From Rhodoblastus sp963804045 (GTDB lineage: Bacteria; Pseudomonadota; Alphaproteobacteria; Rhizobiales; Beijerinckiaceae), in NCBI GenBank assembly GCA_963804045.1, contig CAWDOR010000004.1, forward strand, positions 124,001 to 188,000: 64,000 nt of DNA, read 5' to 3'. The translations under genes and the position numbers were made by a program. The notes beneath the pieces were generated by a model. It saw only the letters and a list, made by a program, of their open reading frames with translations. It was not told where the DNA came from and ran no database searches. Below are positions 10,427-19,038 of the stretch, piece after piece (within the stretch, counting starts at the first letter, position 1; every line of letters begins with the position of its first letter).

Positions 10427-10459
10427 CGACCTTGTCGAGCAGCCAAGAATCGACCGCCG

Positions 10460-10672
10460 CTATTCGATGTGAAGATTTACCGCCTTGGGGCCCTTGCCCT
10501 TCTTGTCCGGCTCGACCTCGAAGGTCAGGCGCTGGCCTTCGTTCAGCGAGGCGAGCCCCGCCTGTTCCACGGCGGTGATATGGACGAATATGTCCTTGCC
10601 GCCATCGACCGGCTTGATGAAGCCATAGCCTTTTTCCGCATTGAAAAACTTGATCACGCCCTGTTGCGTCAT
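10460..10672 (-). CDS. cspA: Cold-shock domain protein
   Basis: 70 residues from the ATG at 10672 (MTQQGVIKFFNAEKGYGFIK). RNP1 is KGYGFI and RNP2 is DIFVHITA, so the single-stranded nucleic-acid site is intact. This is the usual CspA length. A strong GGAGGAAGG ribosome-binding site precedes the start. The 245 bp upstream (to the RlmJ stop) is a long leader, as often found for cold-inducible genes, but whether this copy is cold-induced cannot be judged. The symbol is a family-level label. Confidence 0.9.
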   Translation of the reverse strand: MTQQGVIKFFNAEKGYGFIKPVDGGKDIFVHITAVEQAGLASLNEGQRLTFEVEPDKKGKGPKAVNLHIE

Positions 10673-10917
10673 GACGCCCTTCCTCCGGTCATGCGCCGAT
10701 CGGCGGGCGGCCGATATTGCCATTCCTGCAATCCCAACCACCCGACCTTACGGCCGATTGGCGGATCGTCTCGCTTGTTACAGTCTTTTTATCTGCAAGA
10801 CCGCGCTGCGGATATTTCCGTCAACGCCCCCGGCTGCGCCGAAGTCCCCCCAATTAAGCTCAAGTTGCGGCAGTTTTTCATAAATGGCAAGAGGCCCGAC
10901 ACAGTCCAAAAGTATCT

Positions 10918-11760
10918 TTATTGTGACGGAACTTCAGCTTGACCAAAACGTTGAAGCCAGAATTTTGCTCCATCGTCCCGCGCCAATATTTGCGTCAGAA
11001 CGGGAAGCAGAACCCGCATTTCCTGCTCCAGGACATAGGGCGGATTGACCACCACCAGTCCGGTGCGGGTCATGCCTTTTCCCGGCGTCGCGACCTGAAG
11101 ATCGATGCGCAAGGCTTCCCCCAGGCTTCCGACCGCCTGACAGAAGGAGTCCGCGATCTCCGGCTCCTTGACCGGCTGCCAGACCATGAAAATCCCGCCC
11201 GGCCATTTGGCCAGGGCCTTGGCCAGGGCCTCGTAACAGCGCTCATATTCGTCGCGGCGCTCGAAAGGCGGATCGATCAGCACGAGGCCGCGCTTTTCCG
11301 GCGGTGGAACAAAGGCGTTGAGGCCCTGATAGCCGTCGATCCCGATCGCCTTGGCGCGCCGGTCGCTGCTTGAGACCCGGCGCAAATCGGTCAGCGCCTG
11401 GGGCAGCAATTCGCAAAATAGCGCGCGGTCCTGCGGACGCAGCAGATGCAAGGCGATTTTCGGCGAGCCGGGATAAAGGTTTTCGGCGCCGGTCGCCCGC
11501 ACGGCTTCGAGATAGGGCGCCAGCAGTTCCGCCGCCGGGGCGGGAAGCTCCGCCGCACGCAGCCGGTCGACGCCGTCCCTGGCCTCGCCGGAGCGCTCGG
11601 CCTCCGGACCGTCGAGATCGTAAATCCCCGCGCCGGAATGGGTGTCGATGAAGCGGACGGCGGTGTCCTTGCGGCGCAAATAGAGCAGGATGCGTGCGAG
11701 AACCGCATGTTTCAGCACATCGGCGAAATTGCCGGCGTGAAACGCATGCCGGTAATTCAT
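10918..11760 (-). CDS. rlmJ: 23S rRNA (adenine(2030)-N6)-methyltransferase
   Basis: 280 residues from the ATG at 11760 (MNYRHAFHAGNFADVLKHAV), the family signature. The SAM-binding region includes RFIDTHSGAGIYDL and the catalytic motif is VLIDPPFE, the N6-adenine methyltransferase (D/N)PPF type. It methylates A2030 of 23S rRNA. The ATG overlaps the stop of the RNase T2 gene. A second KA-rich insertion domain seen in some homologues is absent; the length is normal. Confidence 0.92.
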   Translation of the reverse strand: MNYRHAFHAGNFADVLKHAVLARILLYLRRKDTAVRFIDTHSGAGIYDLDGPEAERSGEARDGVDRLRAAELPAPAAELLAPYLEAVRATGAENLYPGSPKIALHLLRPQDRALFCELLPQALTDLRRVSSSDRRAKAIGIDGYQGLNAFVPPPEKRGLVLIDPPFERRDEYERCYEALAKALAKWPGGIFMVWQPVKEPEIADSFCQAVGSLGEALRIDLQVATPGKGMTRTGLVVVNPPYVLEQEMRVLLPVLTQILARDDGAKFWLQRFGQAEVPSQ

Positions 11761-12479
11761 TGACCCGCGGGAACCGTGATGCTCTGGCTGAAACAGCCGC
11801 GCCGCGCCACATCTGGACAGGGAACGAAATCGCGCAAATCCTTGGACAGGCAAATGCGCGCTTCCTCCAACAGCCCACGCGAACAGGTGACGGTCATCAT
11901 GCCAGGCCGCAGCCGTGGATTGGCGGCGAAAAAGGCGCGCTGAATATCGAGCGGAGCCAGGGTCTGATCCTGGCGCGGCGCCGCCAATTCAGGCGGAATG
12001 AGCACAGCGTCGCGCGCGGCGCGCACATCGGCGAAATAGGCTTGCGGGCTCTTCCCGGAACAGGCGCCATGCGCCCGCCATTCGTGCCGGGCCAGTCCGT
12101 CGTCGGGATAAAGGCCGCGCAAGTTCTGCACAACGCTGAACGGCAGGAAGCCATCGCCATTGCAGGCCGGCGTGTAGCCTTGCGATTGCTGCGGCCAGAG
12201 GCCGTGGACGACAAAGCCGGGATTGGCGCCCGGGGCGCACTGGAAACGCGAGCGCGACGCCCCGCCGCCAGCGCAAAAGGACGGCGACCAGGACAGCGAC
12301 AGCAGGTAATAATCGAAACCGCCGCCGCCAGATGGGGCCGGCGCCGGGCGGTCATAGCCGCGCGCCGGCGCGCGGTCGGCGCAATGGTCGAGCAGGCAAT
12401 CGTCGGCGCGAGCCGGCGCAGCCGCAAAAAGCGCCGGCGCGGCGGCCAGAACGACCGCCGCCAGAGCCAGGGCTTTCAT
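11757..12479 (-). CDS. Secreted ribonuclease T2 family protein
   Basis: 240 residues from the ATG at 12479. The signal peptide (MKALALAAVVLAAAPALFAA) ends at PARA, followed by DDCLLDHCADR. Both catalytic motifs are present: CAS1 as FVVHGLWPQQ and CAS2 as HEWRAHGACSG, with the expected histidines and glutamate. Several cysteines suggest disulfides and a periplasmic or extracellular location. The start is one base after the stop of the preceding secreted protein, so the two are co-translated. RNase T2 enzymes cleave RNA without strong base preference. Confidence 0.9.
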   Translation of the reverse strand: MKALALAAVVLAAAPALFAAAPARADDCLLDHCADRAPARGYDRPAPAPSGGGGFDYYLLSLSWSPSFCAGGGASRSRFQCAPGANPGFVVHGLWPQQSQGYTPACNGDGFLPFSVVQNLRGLYPDDGLARHEWRAHGACSGKSPQAYFADVRAARDAVLIPPELAAPRQDQTLAPLDIQRAFFAANPRLRPGMMTVTCSRGLLEEARICLSKDLRDFVPCPDVARRGCFSQSITVPAGQ

Positions 12480-12480
12480 C

Positions 12481-12927
12481 TCAGCGCACGACATTGTCGC
12501 AATGCGGCGAATAGGCATGGGCTTTGTCCTCGCCCACGGCGCAGAATTCCACGCCGGAGCCAATGCCGATGAAGCCGCCGCGTTCGATGATATTATATTT
12601 GACCTGCCGGGTCCGCCCGTCGCTGAACAGGGCGCTGGCTTCGCAATAGCGGCGCGGAATGAAATCGGCGCCATGCTTGCGGAAGCCGATTTCACGCGCC
12701 TGCTGGAAGGAGTGGATCGACAGATCCTTGTCTTCGAACCAGAACTGCTTCCAGTCGAAGCTTCCCTGCACCATGTTCAGCACGCCCCAGTCGTCACAGG
12801 ACGGCAGATCGCCGTCATAGCCAATGGTGCGATCCTCGGCGGGCGAGATCGGGCGCGCCTGGGCGGCGCCCCAGAAGGCGCCGGAAAGGCAAAGAATGAG
12901 AGCGGCGACGCCGCGCGAAACCAGCAT
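12481..12927 (-). CDS. Secreted protein of unknown function, partner of RNase T2 gene
   Basis: 148 residues. The signal peptide is MLVSRGVAALILCLSGAFWG, with cleavage near AQA. The mature part has four cysteines (PSCDDWGV, RRYCEAS, EFCAVG, HCDNVV), likely two disulfides, and a WKQFWFEDKDLSIHSF stretch. I do not recognise a named domain. The stop lies one base before the RNase T2 ATG, so a shared role outside the cytoplasm is plausible, for example an accessory protein, but this is inference. Confidence 0.78.
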   Translation of the reverse strand: MLVSRGVAALILCLSGAFWGAAQARPISPAEDRTIGYDGDLPSCDDWGVLNMVQGSFDWKQFWFEDKDLSIHSFQQAREIGFRKHGADFIPRRYCEASALFSDGRTRQVKYNIIERGGFIGIGSGVEFCAVGEDKAHAYSPHCDNVVR

Positions 12928-13005
12928 GGAAATCCCCTTGTCCAGTCGCGGCGACGATGCGCGAAACCGCGCCGCGGCGTCAAGGCGATTTTGTCAAAAT
13001 TCGGC

Positions 13006-13938
13006 TTATTCCGCGGGCGTCGGCGCGGAGCCGCCATGCCGCGACGGGAACAGCGCCCTTTCCGCGACGATGCGTCCCAGCAGGAAGGCGCATTGGGCGT
13101 AGCGCGCGCCCAGCCGGCGCGGGTTGGAGGCGGCGCGCCATAGCCATTCGACGCCAAGCTCGCGCATCAGGCGCGGCGCGCGGCGCTGGGCGCCGGCGAT
13201 GAAATCCATCGCCGCGCCAACGCCGATCAGGCCGATCGCGCCATGATAGCGCGCGACTTGATCGGCGAAGACCTCCTGTTTGGGCGCGCCCAAGCAAATG
13301 AAGCATAATTTGGCGCCGCTGGCGGCCATGCGCGCGCCGGCCGCGCGGGCCTCCTCCGAGAAGGGATCGAAGCCGAAAGCCGGACTTTCGCGGAAGACGA
13401 CCCGCAGTCCAGGGAATTCCTTGATCAGCTTGGCGATCGCCGCGCCCATCGCCTCTTCGCTGGAGCCGAAGAAGCCGACGGGCAGGCCCTCGCGCGCCGC
13501 CATGGCGCAAAGCGGGCGCAGCAGATCGGCGCCGGTGGCGCGGCGCAGGCTCGGCGACTGGCGGCGACCCAACGCGACGATCGGCGCGCCGTCGGCGCTG
13601 ACGAAGGTGGCGCGGGCGTAGGCCGCGCGGAAATCGCGATCGCGGCGCAGTTTGACCAGATGATCGAGGTTCAAGGTGGCGAAAGTGAAGCCCAGGCCGG
13701 CCAGCAGGCGGGAACGGACGCTGGCCACCGCGTCATCGGGATTGAGAACATTGATGACCTGGCCGTCCACCTCGGCGAAGCGCGAAGCGGAAACATGGAA
13801 GGACGGCGTTTCGGCGGCGGTCCACATCGGCGAATTCCCCTGGAGTAGCGAGCTGATCGACGACGCCTCGCCCGCATTTGCGGAACGAAGCGGCGTCGCC
13901 ATTGCTGCAAGGGGCGCCAGAGCGGGAACTTGCGCCAA
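13006..13938 (-). CDS. WecG/TagA/CpsF-family glycosyltransferase
   Basis: 310 residues if the ATG at 13938 is used; an ATG at 13827 (MWTAAETPSFHVSASRF) is nearer the conserved start. Family motifs are present: FATLNLDHLVKLRRD, the aspartate motif FVSADGAPIVAL, GFFGSSEEAMGAAIAKL, and FICLGAPKQEVFADQ, ending in GVEWLWRAASNPRR. The family transfers N-acetylmannosamine-type sugars to lipid-linked intermediates for surface polysaccharides. No other polysaccharide gene lies beside it, so the pathway is not clear from context. Confidence 0.88.
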   Translation of the reverse strand: MAQVPALAPLAAMATPLRSANAGEASSISSLLQGNSPMWTAAETPSFHVSASRFAEVDGQVINVLNPDDAVASVRSRLLAGLGFTFATLNLDHLVKLRRDRDFRAAYARATFVSADGAPIVALGRRQSPSLRRATGADLLRPLCAMAAREGLPVGFFGSSEEAMGAAIAKLIKEFPGLRVVFRESPAFGFDPFSEEARAAGARMAASGAKLCFICLGAPKQEVFADQVARYHGAIGLIGVGAAMDFIAGAQRRAPRLMRELGVEWLWRAASNPRRLGARYAQCAFLLGRIVAERALFPSRHGGSAPTPAE

Positions 13939-14014
13939 ACTGGCGCGAATTCGGCGCCGAAAAGGCTCATTTTGGGAAAAACGCCAGCGCCATTCCGGGG
14001 CGGCAAAACAAGCA

Positions 14015-14029
14015 TTAACTACTGATTTA
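14015..14029. promoter_or_regulatory. CtrA-like box (one mismatch) upstream of the glycosyltransferase
   Basis: TTAA-CTACTGA-TTTA matches the CtrA pattern TTAA-N7-TTAA with one mismatch. It lies 77 bp upstream of the WecG-type gene ATG at 13938. Single-mismatch boxes occur by chance in AT-rich gaps, so support is weak. Confidence 0.3.
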
Positions 14030-14090
14030 TCTTATGTTTTTACGGATTATCAACCTTAACGCCGAGCGCTGGTTTCAGGACGCGCGAAAA

Positions 14091-14117
14091 CGCCGCCGAA
14101 CCTGGGGTTCGGCGGCG
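14091..14117 (-). terminator. Rho-independent terminator of prfC
   Basis: CGCCGCCGAACC and GGTTCGGCGGCG form a perfect 12-bp stem with a 3-nt loop, followed on the minus strand by TTTTCGCG. It lies 28 bp after the prfC stop. Confidence 0.8.
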
Positions 14118-14144
14118 TCGCAAGGGAGTCTCAAATCGAGAGGC

Positions 14145-15722
14145 TTATTGACCGACTTGATAATCCTTGATGTCGGTGAATTCGATCGCCGGCCAGCGCT
14201 CCTGGTCGTAGCGCAGCGAAAAGGCCGATTGCGCCAGAAAGACCGGGGCGCCGTCGAGATCGTTGGCCATGGCCGTGGGATAGGCGCGGACAAATTTTTC
14301 CAACTCGGCCGGCTGCTCGGAATCGATCCAGCGGCAGATTTCGAAACGGCTGGATTCGAAACTCACGGGCAAGCCATATTCGGCCTGCAAACGCTCGGCG
14401 AGCACATCGAGCTGCAAGGCGCCGACTACCCCGACCATGGCCGGCGAGCCGTCATGGGGGATGAACAGCTGCACTACGCCCTCTTCGGCCATTTGCTGAA
14501 GGGCTTCGCGCAGTTTTTTCGCCTTCATGGCGTCGCCCAATTTGACGCGCCGCAGAATTTCGGGCGCAAAACTCGGAACGCCGCGAAACACCAGGGTCTC
14601 GCCTTCGGTCAGCGTGTCGCCGATGCGCAAGGCGCCATGGTTGGGAATGCCGACGACGTCGCCGGCGAAAGCCTCTTCCGCCAGTTGTCGGTCCTGGGCG
14701 AAGAAGAATTGCGGCGCATTGAGCGCGATGTTCTTCCCGGTGCGCGCCAGCCGCGCCTTCATGCCTCTGGTCAGTTTGCCGGAGCAGATGCGCATGAAGG
14801 CGATGCGGTCGCGGTGATTAGGGTCCATATTCGCCTGAATCTTGAAGACGAAGCCGCTCATCTTGGCTTCGCGCGGATCGACTTTTCGCGTCGAGGCCGC
14901 CACCGGCTGTGGCTCCGGGGCGAATTCGGCCAAGGCGTCGATCAGGTCCTGCACGCCGAATTTCTTCAGCGCCGAGCCGAAGAACACCGGGGTCAGATGG
15001 CCCTCGCGGAAGGCCGCGACGTCGAAGGGCTTTTGCGCCTCGCGCGCCAGTTCGATCTCCTCCATGGCCAGCAGGGCGTCCGCGTCCGAGGAAATCTCGG
15101 CGATTTTGGCGTCATCGGGACCGGAGACCGCGATCGGCTCGGAGCCTTCCTCCAGGCGGCGCACCAGATTGGCGCGCAGGTCGTAGGTTCCGGCGAAGCC
15201 CCTGCCCCGCCCGATCGGCCAGGTCAGCGCCACCGTATCCAGCGCCAGAGTTTTCTCGATCTCGTCGAGCAGGTCGAAGGGGTCGCGGCTCTCGCGGTCC
15301 ATCTTGTTGATGAAGGTGATGATGGGAATGTCGCGGAGACGGCAGACCTCGAACAATTTTCGCGTGCGCGCCTCAATGCCCTTGGCGGCGTCGATCACCA
15401 TGATGGCCGAATCCACCGCCGTCAGCGTGCGATAGGTGTCTTCGGAAAAGTCCTCATGGCCGGGGGTGTCGAGCAGATTGTAAACACAGTCGCCGTACTC
15501 GAAAGTCATCACCGAGGTGACCACGGAAATGCCGCGTTCGCGCTCAATGCCCATCCAGTCGGAGCGGGTCTGGCGGCGATTGGCCTTGGCGCGCACTTCG
15601 CCAGCGAGCTGGATGGCGCCGCCAAACAACAGCAGCTTTTCGGTCAGCGTGGTCTTGCCGGCGTCCGGGTGGGAAATGATGGCGAAAGTGCGCCGCCGGG
15701 CGACGGGATCGTTTGGGGGCAT
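14145..15722 (-). CDS. prfC: Peptide chain release factor 3
   Basis: 525 residues from the ATG at 15722 (MPPNDPVARRRTFAIISHPD), the usual length for RF3. The GTPase motifs are all present: G1 SHPDAGKTTLTE, G2 with RGISVVTSVMTF, G3 DTPGHEDF and G4 NKMDRE. Domains II and III follow. RF3 uses GTP to remove RF1 and RF2 from the ribosome after termination. It stands alone, with its own terminator, and is divergent from the cytochrome cassette. Confidence 0.95.
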   Translation of the reverse strand: MPPNDPVARRRTFAIISHPDAGKTTLTEKLLLFGGAIQLAGEVRAKANRRQTRSDWMGIERERGISVVTSVMTFEYGDCVYNLLDTPGHEDFSEDTYRTLTAVDSAIMVIDAAKGIEARTRKLFEVCRLRDIPIITFINKMDRESRDPFDLLDEIEKTLALDTVALTWPIGRGRGFAGTYDLRANLVRRLEEGSEPIAVSGPDDAKIAEISSDADALLAMEEIELAREAQKPFDVAAFREGHLTPVFFGSALKKFGVQDLIDALAEFAPEPQPVAASTRKVDPREAKMSGFVFKIQANMDPNHRDRIAFMRICSGKLTRGMKARLARTGKNIALNAPQFFFAQDRQLAEEAFAGDVVGIPNHGALRIGDTLTEGETLVFRGVPSFAPEILRRVKLGDAMKAKKLREALQQMAEEGVVQLFIPHDGSPAMVGVVGALQLDVLAERLQAEYGLPVSFESSRFEICRWIDSEQPAELEKFVRAYPTAMANDLDGAPVFLAQSAFSLRYDQERWPAIEFTDIKDYQVGQ

Positions 15723-15916
15723 GGTCAACCGCTGGGGGACAAGGGGTCGCGGCTGATTAAAGCATGGGACGCGAAAGGGAAAGGTTTTTCCGTGTTTCCT
15801 CCGGCCTTCGGCCCGGGAGAAAGCTTGCGCGGCGTAACAAACCAGCCGATCCTGCGTAGAGTTTTCACGCGACGGACTCGCTCGACGCCGCCGATGAACT
15901 CGAACGGAGAGGCCCC

Positions 15917-17912
15917 ATGTCACGTTTGGCGCGCGTTCTTGCCCTCATTTGCGCCCTCCCCGTCGCCGCGGCCGTTGTTGTGGTCGAATGGCCCGAGGCC
16001 GCGCGCCGCGTGCTGCCAGACAATCTGGCGGTGCTGCTGCCGCCACCTTTGCCCGCGCCGAAACCAACCCGCGCCGCGCATTGGCTCGACCAGAACTGGA
16101 GCCGGGACGACAGCGCCTGGCTCCATCACGCCAGTCAAGGCACGGCGACCCTGCCTGTGCCCTACGATTGGTTTCTGGCGCTGGAACAGCCGGGCCTGAG
16201 CTTTTTCGCCCCGGGACTGCTCTCCGATAGCGCCTATCTCGCGCGCATGGGTTTTAATCCCGAGGCAAGAGGCCGCACGCATGGCGGCGGCGCAATAGCG
16301 CCCTCGACCTCGCTGGGCTGGAGCGAGGCGGACAATGACGCCGGTCTGCCCGTCGGTTTCGCCCGCGCCAAGATCGCCGGAGAACCCGACCGCATCGGCC
16401 TGACCTGCGCGGCCTGCCACACCGGCCGGATCGACTATGGCGGCCAGTCGCTGCTTATCGACGGCGGGCCGGCGGCGCTCAATCTCAACGCCTTCGAGCG
16501 GGCCATGTCGCTGTCGATTTTCTACACGCTGAACGTTCCCGGCCGTTTCGAGCGTTTCGCCGGGCGCATTGTCGGCGCCCAGGCGCCCGACGCGGAGAAG
16601 GCGCGCCTGCGCGAAGACCTCGGCAGGGTTTTCGACGGGATCGTCGCCTCCGTGCGCGCGACCGGCGCGATCGACGCCGCCGCCGGACTTTCCGACACGC
16701 CGGAGGGCTTTTTCCGCATTGACGCGCTGAACCGCATTGGCAACAGGGTGTTTTTCGAGGATCTCGGCGGCGGTCCAGAATTGGCGGGCAATTATCACGC
16801 CGTGGACGCGCCGGTGCGCTTTCCGGCGCTGTGGAGCACGCCCTGGTTCAAATGGGCCGAATATGATTCCTCCATCGAACAGCCGCTGGTGCGCAATGTC
16901 GGCGAATCGCTCGGCGTCGGCGCGCGCGTGCGATTCGACGGCGTCCAGGCCTTCAGCTCCTCCGTCGCCCTCGACAATATCGTCTGGATCGAGGATCTCT
17001 TGCGCGGACCCGATCCTTTCTCGCAAGCTCGTCCCGGATTCGCCGGCTTGGCCGCTCCCAAATGGCCCGGCAATTCCTTCGCCGGCGACCCCGCCTGGGC
17101 CGTCGACATCAACCGGGTGGCGCGGGGCCGCGCGCTCTATGCGGAAATCTGCGCGGCCTGCCATCTCGGCCCGGTCGATGACGCCGAATTCGACAGGCTC
17201 TATCCCGACAAGCCTTTCTGGACCGCGCCCAATTGGGAGCATGGGCCCAAGGGCGCGACCCTGGCGCTCAACGCCTATCCCGTCGCCGAGATCGGAACGG
17301 ATTCCAGCCCAGGCCAATGTGCTGAGGACGCGCAGGGTGGCGCCTCCGGCCGCCTTGATGCTGTCGCCCCGGCTCGATCTCGACGCCGCCTGGGAATGCG
17401 GCGAGAAAATCGCCGACTATGGCGAGCGCCTGCCTTTTGCGCTGGCGTTGATGGACACGGTGGAGCATGTCGCCCGCAAATGGCTGGCGGATCGCCGGGT
17501 GTCGGAGGAGGACAGCGCGCAAGTTTTCGGCGCGCGAAAAAATTGCCCCTATCCCGCGAGCGAGCCGGTCTATCGCGCCCGGCCGCTGAACGGCGTCTGG
17601 GCCATGGCGCCCTATCTGCACAATGGCTCGGTCCCCTCGCTCGACCTGCTGCTGCGGCCTGCGGCGCAGAGGCCCAAAAGCTTTTGCCTGGGCGGCCGCG
17701 ATTACGATCCCCGCCTGGTCGGCTATGACGCGGCTGCGCCTTGCGCCGAGGGCGAAAGCCTGTTCTCCCTTTCAGACGCGCAGGGCAAACCGATCAAAGG
17801 CAATTCCAACAGCGGCCATTCCTTCGACACTGGCGGCGGACCCGGCGTGGTCGGTCGCGCCCTGAGCGACGACGAACGCGCGGCTTTGCTGGATTATCTG
17901 AAAACACTTTAG
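15917..17912 (+). pseudogene. Di-heme cytochrome c (CCP/RoxA superfamily), one frameshift
   Basis: About 664 residues when joined. An N-terminal signal or anchor segment (LARVLALICALPVAAAVVVV) precedes a periplasmic protein with two c-type haem sites: Cys164-Ala-Ala-Cys167-His168 and Cys412-Ala-Ala-Cys415-His416. The stretch HHASQGTATLPVPYDWFLAL and the size resemble the RoxA-like branch of the di-heme cytochrome c peroxidase family. The first frame runs past the break and the family text continues in the other frame from 17304 (GTDPAQANVLRTRRV, later APYLHNGSVPSLDLLL). One extra T at 17302-17303 explains this. It is first of a three-gene cassette, with GGAGAGG before the ATG. The reaction is unknown; electron transfer or oxygen/peroxide chemistry is expected. 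Confidence 0.82.
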
Positions 17913-17923
17913 GGGAGGCGACC

Positions 17924-19012
17924 ATGCATATCGCAGTGCGGCTGGCTTCGCTTCTCGCGCTTCTGGCCGGCGCCGCTGGACTCGCCGCGCATTGGAGCGC
18001 GGAGCCGACGCCGCCGGCGCCCCAGGCGATCGACGAGATCGCCGCCGCCGCGGTCGCGGAGCTCGCCGCCGCCTATCCCCCGGGCGACCTGGTGCGCCGC
18101 GCCGCCCACGCCAAGGCCCATGGCTGCCTGAGAGCGACGTTCCGGGTCGATCCCAATCTGCCCCCGGATTTGCGCATCGCCACTTTCGCCCATCCCGGCG
18201 AGAGCTTTCGCGTGTTGATGCGCCTGTCCAACAGCGCCTTCCGCCCCGGGCCCGACGGCGCGCCCAACGGGCGGGGGCTGGCGATCAAAATCCTCGATGC
18301 GGCCCCGGAGGGCGGGCCGCCGCGCGGCCGTCCGCCTCACGATCTACTGTTCATCAATTATCCCAATTATTTTCTCGCCGATCTCGCCGATTTCCTCGCC
18401 TTCGCCCGGGCCGGCGGCGTCAGGGGCGATACCGAACATGCCCGCGCCTATTTCTTCCCGAGCTGGAATCCTTTTCTCTGGCGTCCGCGCCAGGCCTGGA
18501 TCGTGTTCCGCAATGCGACGCGCCCGATGGAATCGCCGCTGCGTGGCGACTATCATTCCATGACGCCCTATGCTTTCGGCGCCAGCGGCGCGGTCAAATT
18601 CGCCGCCCGTCCCTGCGCGGCGGCCGAAGCTCCGGGCAAGACGCCGGACGATCCAGATTACCTGCGCAAGGCCATGGAACGGGAGCTGTCGAAGAGCCCC
18701 GCCTGTTTCGAGCTTCTCGCGCAAAAAAGCCGGCCGGGCGGCGCGCTCGACGACGCCACCCAGGAATGGACGACGCCGCTCCAACTGCTGGGCCGCATCG
18801 ACATTCCCGCGCAAAAGCCGGCGGCGGGCGCGCTGTGCGAAAATCTGAGCTTCAATCCGGCCAACGCCCCGGCGGAACTGGCGCCGCTTGGCGGGATCAA
18901 CGCCGCGCGGGCCAGGCTCTATGAGGCCAGCCGCGCCTATCGCATGAGCCGAAATGGCGCGACGCCGACCGACCCGCTCGCCGCATGGGACTCGTTGAAC
19001 GTCCAACCATGA
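17924..19012 (+). CDS. Catalase-fold haem protein (SrpA/catalase family), exported
   Basis: 362 residues from the ATG at 17924, 11 bp after the cytochrome stop, behind AGGGGAGG. A signal-like N-terminus (MHIAVRLASLLALLAGAAGL) is followed by a minimal catalase core. RRAAHAKAHGCLRATFRV carries the distal histidine of catalases, FRVLMRLSNSAF and GRGLAIKIL match the catalase core strands, and INYPNYFLADLADF sits where the distal asparagine is found. The clade-defining C-terminal domains of true catalases are missing. A proximal tyrosine may be the one in RARLYEASRAYR. Such small catalase-like proteins may be peroxidases rather than catalases. Its coupling to a di-heme cytochrome suggests a shared periplasmic redox task. 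Confidence 0.82.
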   Translation: MHIAVRLASLLALLAGAAGLAAHWSAEPTPPAPQAIDEIAAAAVAELAAAYPPGDLVRRAAHAKAHGCLRATFRVDPNLPPDLRIATFAHPGESFRVLMRLSNSAFRPGPDGAPNGRGLAIKILDAAPEGGPPRGRPPHDLLFINYPNYFLADLADFLAFARAGGVRGDTEHARAYFFPSWNPFLWRPRQAWIVFRNATRPMESPLRGDYHSMTPYAFGASGAVKFAARPCAAAEAPGKTPDDPDYLRKAMERELSKSPACFELLAQKSRPGGALDDATQEWTTPLQLLGRIDIPAQKPAAGALCENLSFNPANAPAELAPLGGINAARARLYEASRAYRMSRNGATPTDPLAAWDSLNVQP

Positions 19013-19038
19013 TTTCCGTCCGTTTTCGTGAGGATCCC

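Noticed and set aside
14034..16199. Plus-strand open frame of 721 codons across prfC
   Set aside because: It runs antisense through the whole release factor 3 gene and has no recognisable motif.
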